From: Entomortierella parvispora
Taxonomy: Eukaryota; Mortierellomycota; Mortierellomycetes; Mortierellales; Mortierellaceae
Direction of reading: 5' to 3'
Length of the DNA: 64,000 bases
Assembly (NCBI GenBank): GCA_963573315.1
Contig: OY752143.1
Span: 248,001 to 312,000 of the forward strand
The notes under the pieces were generated by a model. It saw nothing but the letters and a program-made list of their open reading frames with translations. It was not told the DNA's origin and made no database searches. The stretch's first letter is position 1. Each line of letters starts with the position of its first letter. Shown piece after piece: positions 47,465 to 59,842 of this stretch. The translations under genes were made by a program, and so were the position numbers.

Positions 47465-49656
47465 TTAATAGTTGTAGTGCGAAGACATGTCGTTGATCAT
47501 ATCGTTGAGAAGGTCAGCTCCCTTCATCACTGCGTTTCCAATAGCAGCAAAGTCTGCGCTGAGTTGATCGACTACAATAAAAAGAAAACAGGATGTAAAT
47601 AAGAGTCAACCGCAAACGGCTCTTCCTAACCATACTTTCATATCCAACTATTGTGCAATCCAGGCAATCCAAGTATGCAAATTACCTTCATCATCAACAG
47701 GTTGCTCCTCATCACGTCCAAAGTACTGGCTACTGCTGATAGCGGTGGCTCCAGAGAACGACTGAAGGCGGGTATTGGCCTCGGCCTGAGCCTTGGCATC
47801 GTAGTTGTTGCGACCAAAGAACTGATCCGAGGAAATTGCCTTTTGGGTGCCAAACTTTTCGCGGGCAGTTGTTTGTTCGACTATGAGGTACGAAGAACAT
47901 TTGGGCAAAGAAAGGTCAGTTAGTATTCACACAAGGTGCACCATATGTGTCCCATAAGCGCCACCCGATGGCGCAGATGATCAACTGTTTTACCTTGAGG
48001 AGCAGAGTAGTTGGAGCGAGCTGAAGGAGCAGCACCAAAGCCCATACGACCCATTCCCATTCCAAGTCGTGCCAAACCCTCATCATTTGCCTTGGAGGCT
48101 GAGCTTCCAGCAGTGTTGGCCTGATAGTAGTTGGTACGGACGGGGGCTGCCTGAGGCTGCTTGCTGGCATTCTGCAAATCAGCGGCTCTCTGCAGTGCCC
48201 TGTCGGCAGCAGCCTTCTTTTCCAATCTCTCCTGCTCTGCAGCCTCAGCGCCCAAAGCAGCGATCCTCTCTGCTTCGGCCTTGGCTCTTGCCTCGGCCTC
48301 CTCAAAGTTGGCTCCTCCGACCTTCTTTACTCCGAGCTTCATGGGCTTGGATGCACCCAAGGTTGTCTTTTTAGGAGTTAAAGTCGAGCGTTGAGGGCGA
48401 ATCAATCCTGTGCGCTGAGGGGAAGAGGTACCGGAGCCCAAGCCCACGACGGGAGGAGGGGTAGAGGATGAAGTAGGGGTAGAGGATCCAGAAGAGGGCT
48501 TTTTGGGTTCGTTCCAGGTGTTGAAAAAGTCATCCTCGTCAGCAGCAAGAGCTGCGGTGGGTGTTGCAGGCTTGGCGGCCTCGGGAATCATACGTCCAGG
48601 GTTGCTAGAAAGTTAAGGATACAGGTCAGACATCTGCGGATCATTGACATGGAATGGATGTCCTGGTGTCACCCTGCAGGGACAGGTAGCTGTTGACCAC
48701 CAACTGCAAATGCATCAAAAATCCCGATTAATGGGCCCTGAGCCTGATCTCTGCTGGTGGCTGCAGGAGAGAAGGGAGGAGGGAGAAAACAGATATACAC
48801 CACCACCATACACACAAATCAGGACAAGGGATGCTTACCTGGCGATATCCTCCGCCTTGCGCTGCTCCAGCTTCTCCTTGTAGGCAATGGCGGTCTTGGA
48901 GGTGTACTTTGTCTTTGCGTCCTTGTTGCTGCTGCCAACTAGCGACTTGTTGAAGAACTCGTGCAGAGCCGCGTTTCCTCCGACCTTCATGGTACGGAGC
49001 TGATCCCAGGACCAAGTGTCCAACAGAGAAGAACTAGAAGGATGGAAAAATCCTTTTGGTTAGGGCCACCTTGGAAAGTGCGAGACATGGAGGGCTGGAA
49101 TGCATTTGACATGGGCGATCTCTTACCGAACAAAAGAAATGTGGACGCCGAGGTTACGATGGACCGAGCTGCACTCGAAGCAGAGAAAGATGCCAAAGGG
49201 GATACTGCACCAGTCAGGGTTCTTTGCGTTACAGTCCGCGCACATCTAATGGACAGGGGGAGAGGGTTAGTCGCTGTGAGATCACCTTTTGTTTGCAGAT
49301 TCAAGGCTTGTTTCATTGTGCCATCCTGATGCACTGCAACTGAATGTGTTTGTAGGTGTGGGTGTCGATGTTGCAGCAAGGACAGGAAAACAGGAAACAT
49401 TGACCGACCGACAGACAGTAATAACAAGGGAAAAAAAAGAGTTGCTATGGTGTGCATGTTGCCCATTCCAGAGGCAAAGTCCATCATCTGGCAATTGCAA
49501 AGAGCAAGAGAGGCAGAGGGAGGGGACAAAGTGTCGACAGGCAGATTATCGGGGCGAGGAGGCAGAAGGGCTTTGACTTGCCTTGTTGGCATGCTGGGAC
49601 TTGAGGCGCTTGAACAAGTCGAGGGTCTCCTGCTTGGTGGGTTCCGAGACGGTCAT
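47465..49656 (-). CDS. GLO3: ADP-ribosylation factor GTPase-activating protein, Glo3/ArfGAP2-3 type
   Basis: Seven exons: 49656-49582, 49245-49127, 49033-48839, 48753-48673, 48604-47994, 47880-47686, 47571-47465; phases 0,2,2,2,1,1; 460 aa. Residues 10-130 are the ArfGAP domain: zinc finger C27-x2-C30-x16-C47-x2-C50, arginine finger R55 in [16 protein letters not shown], and [17 protein letters not shown]. The middle is a charged Ala/Glu coiled region ([17 protein letters not shown]). The C-terminus has two ISSxxxFG Glo3 motifs ([18 protein letters not shown]) that sense SNARE/COPI on Golgi membranes, and it ends in an amphipathic helix. It stimulates GTP hydrolysis by Arf1 during COPI coat cycling. 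The first intron uses a GC donor (AAG|GCAAGT), required to join HANK to MCADC in frame. Exon 4 has an alternative AG seven bases upstream. Confidence 0.93.
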
Positions 49657-49782
49657 GGTGCGGTGCGGCGGTCGGAGGGGATGAAGATGTGAATGTGGAT
49701 GGATGATAGGCGGACCTGCAGGAGAAATATTAAAAAGAAAGTAAAGTGTGCCTGGAGCGAATGAGTGAAAAATAGATTTCGT

Positions 49783-49788
49783 CACGTG
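49783..49788. promoter_or_regulatory. CACGTG palindrome in divergent promoter
   Basis: A CACGTG (context GTCACGTGCC) sits in the 211-bp spacer between the Glo3 ATG (-) and the Helitron-N-like ATG (+). It fits the binding site of bHLH factors such as Cbf1 or Pho4 type. Functional use is not shown. Confidence 0.35.
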
Positions 49789-49867
49789 CCTGATCTGCTT
49801 TTGATTTCGCCTTCCTCTCTCTCATTTCATCAATTGTTCATTCATTCATTCCTCATCCTCGCTTGTC

Positions 49868-50785
49868 ATGTCTGCCTCCAACACCCGCGCCGCTTGCGCC
49901 AACTGCCTGGTTCTGCTCGCAGGGGAGCCTCCCTTCTACATTCCCAACAAGGCCGTGCCCCCACCCACGCCTCTGTCCAACACGATCTGTAAGTGACTGG
50001 ACTGGACTGCACCATATCGTTCTGGCCATGATGACTTGGCCTCATCAAGAAGCGCGTCAAAGGATACCCTCTCTTCTTTCTTTTCCTCTCTAACCTCTCC
50101 TCCTTCTGACCTGCTTCTAATGTAGATGGTGCTGCTGCTCTTGACAACCGCCCTCCTCTCAAGTGGCCCATCCACTTTATCCTGGGCGATGCCCCCACTC
50201 TCAACCCCAAGGACACCACCAAAGTGCAGGTAAATCTTCAATCCTCGATCGCATCCCTTGCAGCTTGAAGCGTAATCTTTTTTAGGCTCTACCCCCAGCC
50301 CCACAAACAACTCCCAACCAATGCCACCACGTTTTTGCTGTGTTTTTCCCCCCCTTATTCATATATTTTTACAGGTCTGCAAGGCGTGTCACGATCTGTT
50401 TGACAAGGGCGATGGATCTCAGGGCGATCCCAAGGATCTGATCCCCAGGACTCCTCGTTTGTCCATGTTCTCGCGCATCCCTCGTGAGATGCAAGACTTG
50501 ACTCTGGAACAACGCCGTGCCCTGCGCCTTGCCGCATGCCCCACGCCCGCCAAGGCCAAGGGTAAGAACGTGGAGGCGTTGCTCTTCCCCTGGTTGTATC
50601 CATTGAACACGGGCATGTACGCCGACGGCACCAAGGGACCCAATTGCAGGACTTTTAAAGAGGACATGGAGATGAAGCTCAAGAGTGCGGATTCTCGATG
50701 GAGGGATGACGATGAGTGGGCGACTTGGGCTGGGTTGAAGGCTGAAGGTAAAGACGGCACTGCAGACCTCTTTAAGCCATTGTAG
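49868..50785 (+). CDS. small protein resembling the Helitron transposase N-terminus (DUF6570/Helitron_like_N), 211 aa
   Basis: Three exons: 49868-49988, 50126-50229, 50375-50785; phases 1 and 0. Two CxxC pairs, C11-x2-C14 (CANC) and CKACHDL near residue 78, suggest one zinc site. Then comes PREMQDLTLEQRRALRLAACP, followed by LLFPWLYPLNTGMY and FKEDMEMKLKSADSRWRDDDEW. This order (CxxC, IPxEL-LT-ERR helix, LFPxLYP-G, then KxRLxSADxRWRxDxEW) is what I expect of the DUF6570 and N-terminal parts of Helitron Rep-helicases in fungi. The Rep (HUH) and helicase parts are absent, and the frame ends cleanly 40 residues later. Tidy splicing and an intact frame argue for a retained, possibly domesticated fragment. 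The name rests on motif memory, not a search. Confidence 0.65.
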
Positions 50786-51349
50786 TTGTAGATAGATTGT
50801 AGGATTGAATAGAGTATGAATCCTCTGGTGAGTGCACTGTGCACAAGAGAAGGGAAGAGAGAAAAAAAAGATAAAAAGAAATATTGATGTTGTTGATGTT
50901 GTTACTGTTGTTGTTGTTGTTGTTATTGTCTGTTATCCATCTATACGTCGAGACCCTTTTGGACGGGAGAAGAAAGAAGAGACGTTGTGTTCCTGGCCAG
51001 GCAACTAGAGCCCCGCTCCCCCTTCCCCCAACCGGGACAACGGTCCGTGAGCAAGAAGTGGAGAGAGAGAAACAGAGCAGCAGAGCTCCGTGTCGATCTC
51101 GTCTCCACTCCACTGTTGCAATTGAATTCATTTCCCCGCCTGTTGGCTTTTTGATACAATTCTACACAATTCTACATAATACTCAACAATAACAATACGA
51201 CACTACGTACTCTTGCAATTGCCTCAATGGGAACCACACAGCAGCCAGCCAGCCAAACAGCGCACGAATAGGAGAGGAACCAGGAACAGGAGCAATGGAA
51301 CACAAGACCGCTCCTCGCCGGGCCAGGGGTGCCCGGGAGAGGATCCTTT

Positions 51350-51355
51350 CACGTG
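51350..51355. promoter_or_regulatory. CACGTG element upstream of glycerol kinase
   Basis: CACGTG in the context TTTCACGTGATTC lies about 200 bp before the glycerol kinase ATG. It is followed by a long CT-rich leader (51415-51535) typical of strongly expressed fungal genes. Confidence 0.35.
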
Positions 51356-51552
51356 ATTCGTCAATGCATTTGTCGTCCCTTGAGTCGCGAGGTACAAAAT
51401 GTGTTCTCCGCCCTCTGTTTCTCTCTTTCTCACTTTCGTTCGCCCTCTCTCCTCTCGTTCTTTTTCTCTTCTTTCTCCCCTCCGCCCTCTTTCTCTCTCT
51501 ACTCTCTCTTCTCTCTCTCTCTTCTCCACACGCTAGTCCATCCACTACAGCC

Positions 51553-53969
51553 ATGCCTTCCTTCATCGGCGCCATCGACAACGGCACAACCTCATCGCGA
51601 TTCCTGATCTTTGACGAGAATGGCAACCTGGTCATCGGCCACCAGCTTGAATATCGCCAAATCTTTCCCCAGTCTGGGTAAACACCACTGCCGTTTCTCC
51701 CACACACTCGAGCGGCCTTTTATTGTTCTTCTTTTCATTTCTCTTCATTTTCTGAATAACAATTGACTCTCTCTCTTCCTTCTCCTTATTCAGATGGGTC
51801 GAGCAGGATCCCATGGACATCCTCGGCAGCGTCATTAGCTGTATCGAGGGTGCTCTCCGCAAGTTTGAACTCCAGGGTCACGATCCCAAATACTTGAAGG
51901 GTAACAAAACAATCTCTCCCTTTACTTCTTTTTTTTCCCCCCTTCTCTATCTCTTTCGACTGACTCTTTTTATCGAATCTGCTGCTCTAGGTATCGGCAT
52001 TACCAACCAGCGCGAGACTACCGTGGTCTGGGACAGACACACTGGAAAGCCCCTCCACAATGCCATCGTCTGGTCCGACACTCGCACACAGGAGATTGTC
52101 AAGAAGTTGGCTGGACCTGAAGAAGGAGGAGCGGACGCCTTAAGGGTAAAAAAAACGCCGATTATGCCCTATTTTTTTTTTTTTTTTGTTTTCCCTTTTC
52201 GCCAGGAAGAAAGGAACCATCATCGCCTGCTAAACAGAAGGACTGATTCTTTTCTTTCTTTTGTATCACTTGCAAAACGAGTAGGATATCTGCGGTCTCC
52301 CTATTACCACGTACTTTAGTGCTCTCAAGTTGCGCTGGTTGCTCGAGAACTCGACCGAGGTCAAGGAAGCCCATGATAACGGCAGCTTGATGTTTGGAAC
52401 TGTCGATTCTTGGCTCATTTATGTAAGAATGAACGTGGGAAGCGCGTGAAAAGAAAAAGAAAAAGAAAAAAAGAAAAAGATGTGTGGGGTTGTGGGTGAG
52501 CTCGTGGCAACCGTAGCACAAATTTCCACGAGCTAATGCTCTCTTTTTTTTTCTCTTTTTTCATGTCTTGGGAACGAATTTTTAGAACCTCACTGGTGGC
52601 AAGGACGGCGGCGTGCATGTCACGGATGTGACCAACGCCAGTCGAACCATGCTCATGGACATCAAGACTCTGAACTGGAGTGATAAGTGTCTCGAGTTCT
52701 TTGGTGTCAAGGCCGAGATCCTCCCCGAGATCAAGCCCTCGTCCACCTTGTTTGGAAAGATGAACCACGTAGAGTTGGACGAGCTCAGAGATGTCCCCAT
52801 TGCTGGTTGTTTGGGTGATCAACATGCCGCTTTGGTCGGTCAGAACTGTTTCCAGGTCGGGGAGGCCAAGAACACTTATGGAACCGGTTGTTTCATGGTC
52901 TTCAACACTGGAACTGAGCCCATCCCTTCCAACAATGGACTCTTGACCACTGTCGGATATCAGTTTGAGGGTGAACCCGCTGTCTATGCTCTCGAGGTAG
53001 CTTTTTTTTTTGTTTGTTGGTGGTGGCAGTTTGCGGCAGTGGTAACAAGGATATCGAATTCAAAAAGGATACTAACAATGACTCTTTCTTTGGGATTGAC
53101 ATAACATAGGGTTCGATTGCAGTAGCAGGATCGGCAGTCAAGTGGCTTCGTGATAGCATGGGTATTATCAAGAACGCAGAGGATATCAACGGCTTGGCTG
53201 AATCGGTCAAGGACAATGGAGGTGTCGTCTTTGTCACTGCCTTCTCGGGACTCTTTGCACCTTACTGGAGACCCGATGTTCGTGGATGCATCCTGGGTAT
53301 CTCTCAACACACCAACAAGGGTCATTTGGCCCGCGCCACCCTTGAGGCCACTTGCTTCCAAACCCGCGCTGTAAGTTGTCCTCCTCCCCTCCTCCTACAA
53401 AAGTGCGCATTTGCTGCTGTGTTTAACAACATTATTCTTACTCTTCCATGAAAAACCTCCTTTCTGTTAATTTTATTCACTCTTAGATCTTGGACGCTAT
53501 GAACGCCGATTCTGGAAAGCCCTTGAAGGTGCTCCGTGTGGATGGCGGTTTGTCCAACAGTGATATTTGCATGCAGATGCAGGCCGATATCCTTGGCATT
53601 GACGTTGTCCGCCCCCAGATGCGTGAGAGCACTGCCTTGGGCGCTGCCACCGCCGCTGCTGTGCACTTGGGCGTTGGCATTTGGAAGGGAGGCTTCAAGG
53701 CCTTTGCGGAGCGTGCCCGTACTTCCACCGAGTCCCTTCAAACATTTGCCCCTGCGGTCTCTGAGAAAGGTAAAGAACGAGTTGGATTTTGGAGGAAGAG
53801 GAGGTTGATGTTCATGTTCGGGTGTTATTTGTTATTCTTTGGCTTTTTGAACTTGTTGTCTGACTTTTTTGTTTTTGTTCTTTTTGTTTTATGATTTTTG
53901 ATAGAGCGCGACCAGCAGTATGGATTGTGGCAAAGGGCCATCGAGAAGACTCTCAGCTGGACTGTGTAA
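51553..53969 (+). CDS. GUT1: glycerol kinase
   Basis: ATP-dependent phosphorylation of glycerol to sn-glycerol 3-phosphate, the entry to glycerol catabolism and to lipid synthesis, in the cytosol. Eight exons: 51553-51677, 51794-51900, 51991-52145, 52285-52422, 52586-52996, 53110-53370, 53487-53769, 53905-53969; phases 2,1,0,0,0,0,1; 514 aa, normal for the FGGY family. Motifs in order: [16 protein letters not shown] (phosphate loop), [103 protein letters not shown]. The catalytic aspartate is in the [13 protein letters not shown] block. The start is the first ATG after a CT-rich leader. Acceptors and donors are canonical. The last exon is only 65 nt ([10 protein letters not shown] to SWTV). 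Confidence 0.97.
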
Positions 53970-54366
53970 ACAACAAAGAAGAAGAAAGACAAGGAAGAAA
54001 AAGAAAAGGAAAAAAAGAACCAATTTTCACTAGATACCTGCCATGTCCATTCCGCTTCCCAATATACAAATACTATTTTACTATCTTCTTGGGATCCTTT
54101 GGTCAGAATGTGATATTTACATCTGCCACTTGTCCAACATCTCTTTCTCCGTCTCTCTCACTCAATGCCGACTCTTTCTTTTCCAACAAGATATGTTTAT
54201 TTTTTTGTTGTAATGAAGAGTGGAAAAAAACAGGGGAAATGAGAGATAGAGAACCGGCAGGTAAGAGTATGAGGGTGGGTGACAGAGGGAATCATGTTCA
54301 TATCGAGCAAGGTTAACAAAAAACGAACATCAAAGAGAAAAAAAAGAACATCAATGTTTATCATAT

Positions 54367-57300
54367 TTATGGGTCGTTTCCAGAAGGAGAGGCAACGGTC
54401 GGTGTCGTTGGGATTGGCGCCGATCCCGTACCTGCTGTTGTAGTAGTAGCAGCAGCACCAGGGGTGCCGCCCAGTGATGGTGCCCCCGACGTAGGCTTTC
54501 GAGTCATCAAAGACTGGAAGAATTGCTGAACCGAGGGTGACGTCGTCAACGAGGCCGAAGAACCGGCCATGCCTCCCAAGGAAGCGGGATTGGTCGAAGA
54601 GACTGGGGGCGATCCTGAAGTCGTCCGGCCCTGCTCCATCATCATCATCATCTTTGCGTTCGGATTCATCAGCCCGCCACTGCCTGGACCGCCTCCTACA
54701 CCAGCCTCTGTCAAGGACGGTCCCAGCAACCCAGATGAGGATCCACTGCCATTGACTTTAGACTTTGAGCTCAAATGCTTCAAGCGTCCCTCCACATCAT
54801 CAGCGTCATATCCATTCAATCCACGTCCAGCTCCAAGACCACCCGAAGAAACACTGGCCGACAGGGGTGGAGGGCTGCTGGTATGATGACTGTTCAACAT
54901 GGAGGTATATCCTGATCCTAGAGGTCCTACCACAGGAGGTCCACTCACGCTGCCATGTGATCCATGTGATCCGCCTCCCATTCCTGACGAAGCGCTACCA
55001 CCCAGGGCGACACCAGCAGGCCGTTCATTCGCCTTTTGTAACGTGTCAAAGAATCGATCCAGGAATACTTGATCATCCTCAGCAGTGATAATGGGTTGTA
55101 TCGTCACAGGCTAGTAAATAAACCAAAAGAAGAAAACATTGTAAATGGCCAGATCTCTCATGTTGTTGTTTCCTCGGGAACAAAAAAAAAAACTCTCTCC
55201 TTACCGCATGATTGAGTTTTGGGTTGATAATGACCTCCTCGTAAACCTGTCTTGCGCTCTCCAGGGTCCCGCTTGCTGTCCTAGCCCTTTGGCCGACACT
55301 GCTTTCCGACTCCTGTGCAGTTCCCAGGACCTGTGAATCAAAATCCCAACCCCTCGCAACACCCTCACAATCGAATCCATTTCGGAGGACCTTGATCTTT
55401 CCAATCGAGTCCCAGCCCGCAGGGACCATGACCTGATCCCTCTCCACCACCTGTGCTCGTCTTTTAAACGGCGAGGACGAAGGTTGTTGCTGTGGGTTGT
55501 TCAGGCTTGAGGGCGTCAAGAGTCGGTGGAGAATGTACTGGCGCAAGTGAGCAAAGGTATGAGGGTGGTGAATCGAGGTATAGAACAAACTGGCGCCGTA
55601 TTTCAAGCAAATCGTTCTCAACGACTGCTGGATATAATCAAACGTCTCCTCCTGAAAATCCATCTCACGCTCCAAGTTGTTGATGTGGTCAGACTAAAAC
55701 CAAACAAGAGTAGGGTTGTTTGCACCTGTTAGTCTCATTCTCCACTTGTGAACCCAAGAATCGAGTCGTCGCATTGTTATTTTACCTTTGTACAGACAAT
55801 GACGATGGGCACGCCTGTGTTGTCGGTCAGACATCCTTCTGTGAGGGGCAGCAACACGGACTGAGGGTCGGTAGATCCCAGAGAAAAGGTCTGGCTCTCA
55901 CTAAAGGCAGCTGTGGAGCCATGTGCTGGCTGTGGCTCGACATATTCCTGTAAATAACGCCCCACTATAAACGACAAGGAAGAAGAATAAGAGGCGGGCA
56001 AGGTAAGCAACTCAGTCAAGGGGCCTTAGTCTGCCATAACTAGAGTGATAAGAAACGAAAATAAAGAGCGCGTCGTGTCTTGACCATGTGAAAGTGGCCG
56101 CCCAACTTCACGCGTTTGCCTGTTGCTTCAGCGGGGTGGAAATGTGATCGGTCAAGCGGACAGCGGACAGCGGGCAGTGGGCAGCAGACAACAAGAACAA
56201 GAACCAAAAAGAAAGAGGGCGACCATGGGTGAACACGCCTGGGCTGAATGGATGACACATACACACACACACACCCACACACGGGCACATTCTCACCACA
56301 TCCATAAACAAAAAGAATAAACATCCAAGGTCCAGTCAGAGGCCCAACAAATATGTCCACAGTCATCGCTCCTTCGGCACCACCACCACCACGACGTAAA
56401 AAAAGGGCCTTGCATACATCAAATATCAAACATCAATACAACATACGTTTCTCTTGCAGCTCTTCCATTAGAGCCTTGCCCTTAGTCCAGTTGGCCGTTG
56501 ACGCGATGGCTCCTTCCTGACGGATCTGTTCAAGGGCGACTTCCAGGACCTTGATCCACCGTTCCAGTGTCTCCATGAACGTCCAGGGTCGGGACCAATC
56601 CAGGACAATCATTACAACCGAGTCTGCAACCGTCTTTGTGTTGAGGCAGTACTTTAGCAGCGCATGGTAGCTCTTGTGCGATCCTGCAATCTGATATATT
56701 CCCAATCTCGCCACAGTTTCTTTTTGTTTCAAAGTCGTCGTCGTTGTTGTCGTCATTGTCGTCGTCGTCGATGATGATGATGGTCATCCAGAGGAGAAAG
56801 AGATACCATGAGAGATACAGTAGGGAAAACAGGTCGATGGAAAAAAAGTGAATAAGAAGCATTGTCAGGCTATTACCGAGCATACCAAACAGATAAACGA
56901 CGATAGCGCGCTTCGCGTTCAATGTCCAACAAGTGTCTTCCTTCCTTGTTCCTCATAGCAATGACAAAAAAGAAAAAAAACTTGTCCTCGGTCCTTGCTT
57001 TTCACTCTGTCATAGTCAAAAAAAGTTCCTTACCCTCGTTTTCATCATCCTCCACGTTCCAGAAGGAATAGCTCAGGGCCAGGTCGTTCTTGCGTTGGCC
57101 GACTGCAAACATATGATCCTCGCTCGTGCCCGTGCCCATCTCGACCATCACCGGTGCACTCCCGTTGCCATTGTTCGAGGCAGTTGCGACTCCACCTCCT
57201 CCATTCACCGCTCCGCCGGGTCCATTCACAACCCCATTGGGTCCAACCACGCCGCCGGCGGCTCCAGCGCTGTTCGCGCCCGACTTTAACGGGCCATCCA

Positions 57301-57613
57301 GACCATTGGCAGAAGGGTCCAGCGGAGTCGATTGGGCAGTCTTGAGAAGATCAATCAGGGTGGATTTGCCCGAATGGGGGTCTCCAAGGATGATGACATC
57401 TTTGGTCGGCACCAGTCGAGATGAGGCCACGCTCTTGAGGAGACTCGACCAGACTTCGGTGCTGCTGACGCTGTTGTTGCCACTGAGGGTATTGTTGTTG
57501 CTAGCTCCGTTGACAAGGCCTCCGTTGGCGGAAAGACCGGGGGTGGCGGCAGCAGCCGTCGCCGTGGTCGATGACTGGGGTCCTGTCGCAGATGCTGTGG
57601 TTGTCGTCGCCAT
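54367..57613 (-). CDS. cytoplasmic dynein light intermediate chain
   Basis: Six exons: 57613-57034, 56936-56886, 56719-56447, 55964-55786, 55693-55205, 55110-54367; phases 1,1,1,0,0; 771 aa, longer than the ~490-aa animal proteins. The Ras-like domain starts with VIILGDPHSGKSTLIDLL (P-loop 77-84), then SYSFWNVEDDENE, DSVVMIVLDWSRPWTFMETL, and GVPIVIVCTKSDHINNLE, which serves as the nucleotide-specificity strand. EETFDYIQQSLRTICLKYGASLFYTS and AGWDSIGKIKVL complete the LIC domain. FLDRFFDTLQKANE begins the cargo-adaptor effector region. A ~60-residue Gly/Asn-rich insert sits between the P-loop and the next strand. The last ~220 residues are Ser/Gly-rich and disordered. It stabilises the dynein motor and binds adaptors for minus-end transport of organelles. 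The second exon is only 51 nt. Confidence 0.93.
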
Positions 57614-58142
57614 TCAGAAGGGTCAGAGGGACAAAAAAGCAGTGTTTTTGGTCTTGAAAAAGAAGGACTGAAATAAAATCCCAGGTACGCGGTCTCTGAC
57701 AGAAGGGATGGAATGGGATGGGAAGAAGAAATGAGATAAAGAGAGATGCAGACAATGACGGGGATGTTTTGGGGAGGAGAAACGAACGAGAGAAGGAGAG
57801 AAGGAAAGAAAGAAAGAAGACGCTACGGACGAAGTGAGCATTCTTTTTTTTTTTTTTTTAGTCGTTGGTTCTCTTTTTTCTGAACATGTCCACAGTGCGA
57901 ACGTGACGATCTCCTTCCCTTCCCTTCTCTCAGGGGCAACCAGGCCGACCCATCCATACACAATCCCATGGCCATGCATGCTTGCTATTACCACTTTCTT
58001 CTCTTCTCTTCTTTTCTCCTCTGTGCAGTGTTTTGTGTATTCATATTGATGTTTTATTGTACATACAAAACTAAGAGATTTCGCGTCTCCAACACATGGC
58101 TATCCCGACAAACATGATCCTATCCGTCTGTCCAATCATCCT

Positions 58143-59434
58143 CTAAGGTGACCGGGAGCGAGAGGGCGAACGAGATCGAGAAGACGATCTAGAACGAGAC
58201 CGCGAGTGCGACGGCGACCGCGAGCGTGATGCAGATCGACCACGCCTTGTAGCCTGACGACTGGACACAGGAGAGCGCGAGCGAGATCGAGACACGGAGC
58301 GCTGGCGGCGACCACCTGCCTTGGATGACGACGACTTTGGTGCCGGCGATCGCGATCTGGAGTAGGATCGACGTCTAGCATCGGCCGCGGGTTTCCTTGC
58401 CACTGGCGAACGTGACCGCGAGACTGATCTAGAGGGAGAACGACGACGACTATGACGGCGAGCTGGGGAAGGCGAGCGCGACAACACTGAGGCGGACCGG
58501 GAGCGAGAGCGACCACGAGCATTGTCAGCAGTGGCGCCAGCCTTGGCCGCGACGGGGGAAGGGGATCGAGAGCTCGAGGGGGTTCTCTGTCTTCTCCTTC
58601 TCTTGGGTGAAGGTGAGCGCGATCCTGAACTTGAGCGAGAGCGGGACCTAGATTCAGAGCTGGAGCGACCTCGACGGCGACGATGAGATGATGAGCTCTT
58701 TGACTTGTTCTTCTTCTTGTTGGCTTTGGCCTCTGCTGCTGCCTTCTCGGCTGCGGCCTTTCTCAGCGCTAGTCTCTCCATGTTCTGTTGGTGACGAAGC
58801 TCTTCTGCCTTGATAACCTCCGCCTCTCTCCTTGCCTCTGCCTCCTTGGCCGCTGCCTTGGCCAGCGTAGCCTTCTCCAAGAGCACTGTCAACTTTGTTC
58901 TCAATGCGTTGACCTGCCTTTCAATCTCATCGTCGTCCATTCTGATTGTTGAATACACAGAGATTTGTTTTCCAAATAGCACAACAGCAGAGAAAGACGT
59001 CCACAGGTTCGTTTTTCCAATTTGTTTGTTTATGCGATGGGCCGGTCAATCGGTCAGTCGGTCAGTGGCGTCCATGGTGGTGGGAATCGGCAAGGGAGGA
59101 GAGGATACAAGAAACGACAGACGTTAGTTGACATGACTTTGGTAAGAAGGCCACAAGTCCTGAGAAGCAAAAACTAAAGGTCTAGGAATAAACCCTCAAC
59201 ATACCCTTCATCTTCCAGTTCTGCCTGCAGGGTTGCGCATTTGACCTCGACGGAGCGCTTTTGCTCATGCTGCAAAAGCTCTGTATTGGGCCTGTGATTC
59301 TGGGGTTCGTCGTCATAAGGATCTGAGGGCTTGAAGTCGTTTCTGCGTGATCGTAACGTACTCAGATTGCGGACTACGTAGCCATTAGTGCCTGAACCAC
59401 GAGCCGTGCTAAGACCGATGCCGTTGTAAGACAT
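58143..59434 (-). CDS. CWC21: Cwf21/SRRM2-type spliceosomal SR protein
   Basis: Two exons, 59434-59205 and 58941-58143, joined in phase 2; 342 aa. The N-terminus GIGLSTARGSGTNGYVVRNLS is the near-invariant start of Cwc21/Cwf21/SRRM2, which contacts Prp8 in the activated spliceosome. The cwf21 helical hairpin follows and spans the splice: HEQKRSVEVKCATLQAELEDEG joined to MDDDEIERQVNALRTKL. Residues ~155-342 are Arg/Ser dipeptide-rich with many RSxSP units. That is shorter than the human SRRM2 tail but far longer than yeast Cwc21. The second exon alone has its own in-frame ATG and could be mistaken for a complete gene; the N-terminal exon makes the family clear. Nuclear, acts in pre-mRNA splicing. 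Confidence 0.93.
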
Positions 59435-59842
59435 GATGTCGCTTTAAAAACAAAGAACGAGTGAGAGGGGATCCCGAAGAGGTGTGGCGAAGGTGACGTC
59501 CTGCGGATGGGCTAAATTCCTGAATCCTGAGCAGAAAGAGGGCCAAGGGTAGTTTTCTGAGAAGCGGTGAAGGTAGAAGAACTGATGCGCCTTCAGAGCA
59601 TCTGACTATGTTTCATTCCATCTGGAGGATGCTAAGCCACCGTGTGCATCACGGGACTATCTACTCTCAAAAAGGGGTACCCACTGAAGCATCCTCCTGC
59701 AAGCACTGAAGCCTCCTCCTTCCTTGCAGGGTCTGGATCATAACGACTACAGGATGTAGTATTTGTTGTCATTGGATGGTATTCTGGGGTCCTTTTATTA
59801 TCAAAGAGATGTCGACATGGCCAATCGTCGCTGTTTTGGCCT

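Noticed and set aside
58143..59127. Arg/Ser gene read as an independent 265-aa protein starting at 58940
   Set aside because: The exon at 59434-59205 joins it in phase and supplies the diagnostic Cwf21 N-terminus, so it is the second exon of one gene.
58810..59131. + strand frames opposite the Cwf21 gene
   Set aside because: They are shadows of the minus-strand coding exon and the intron beside it.
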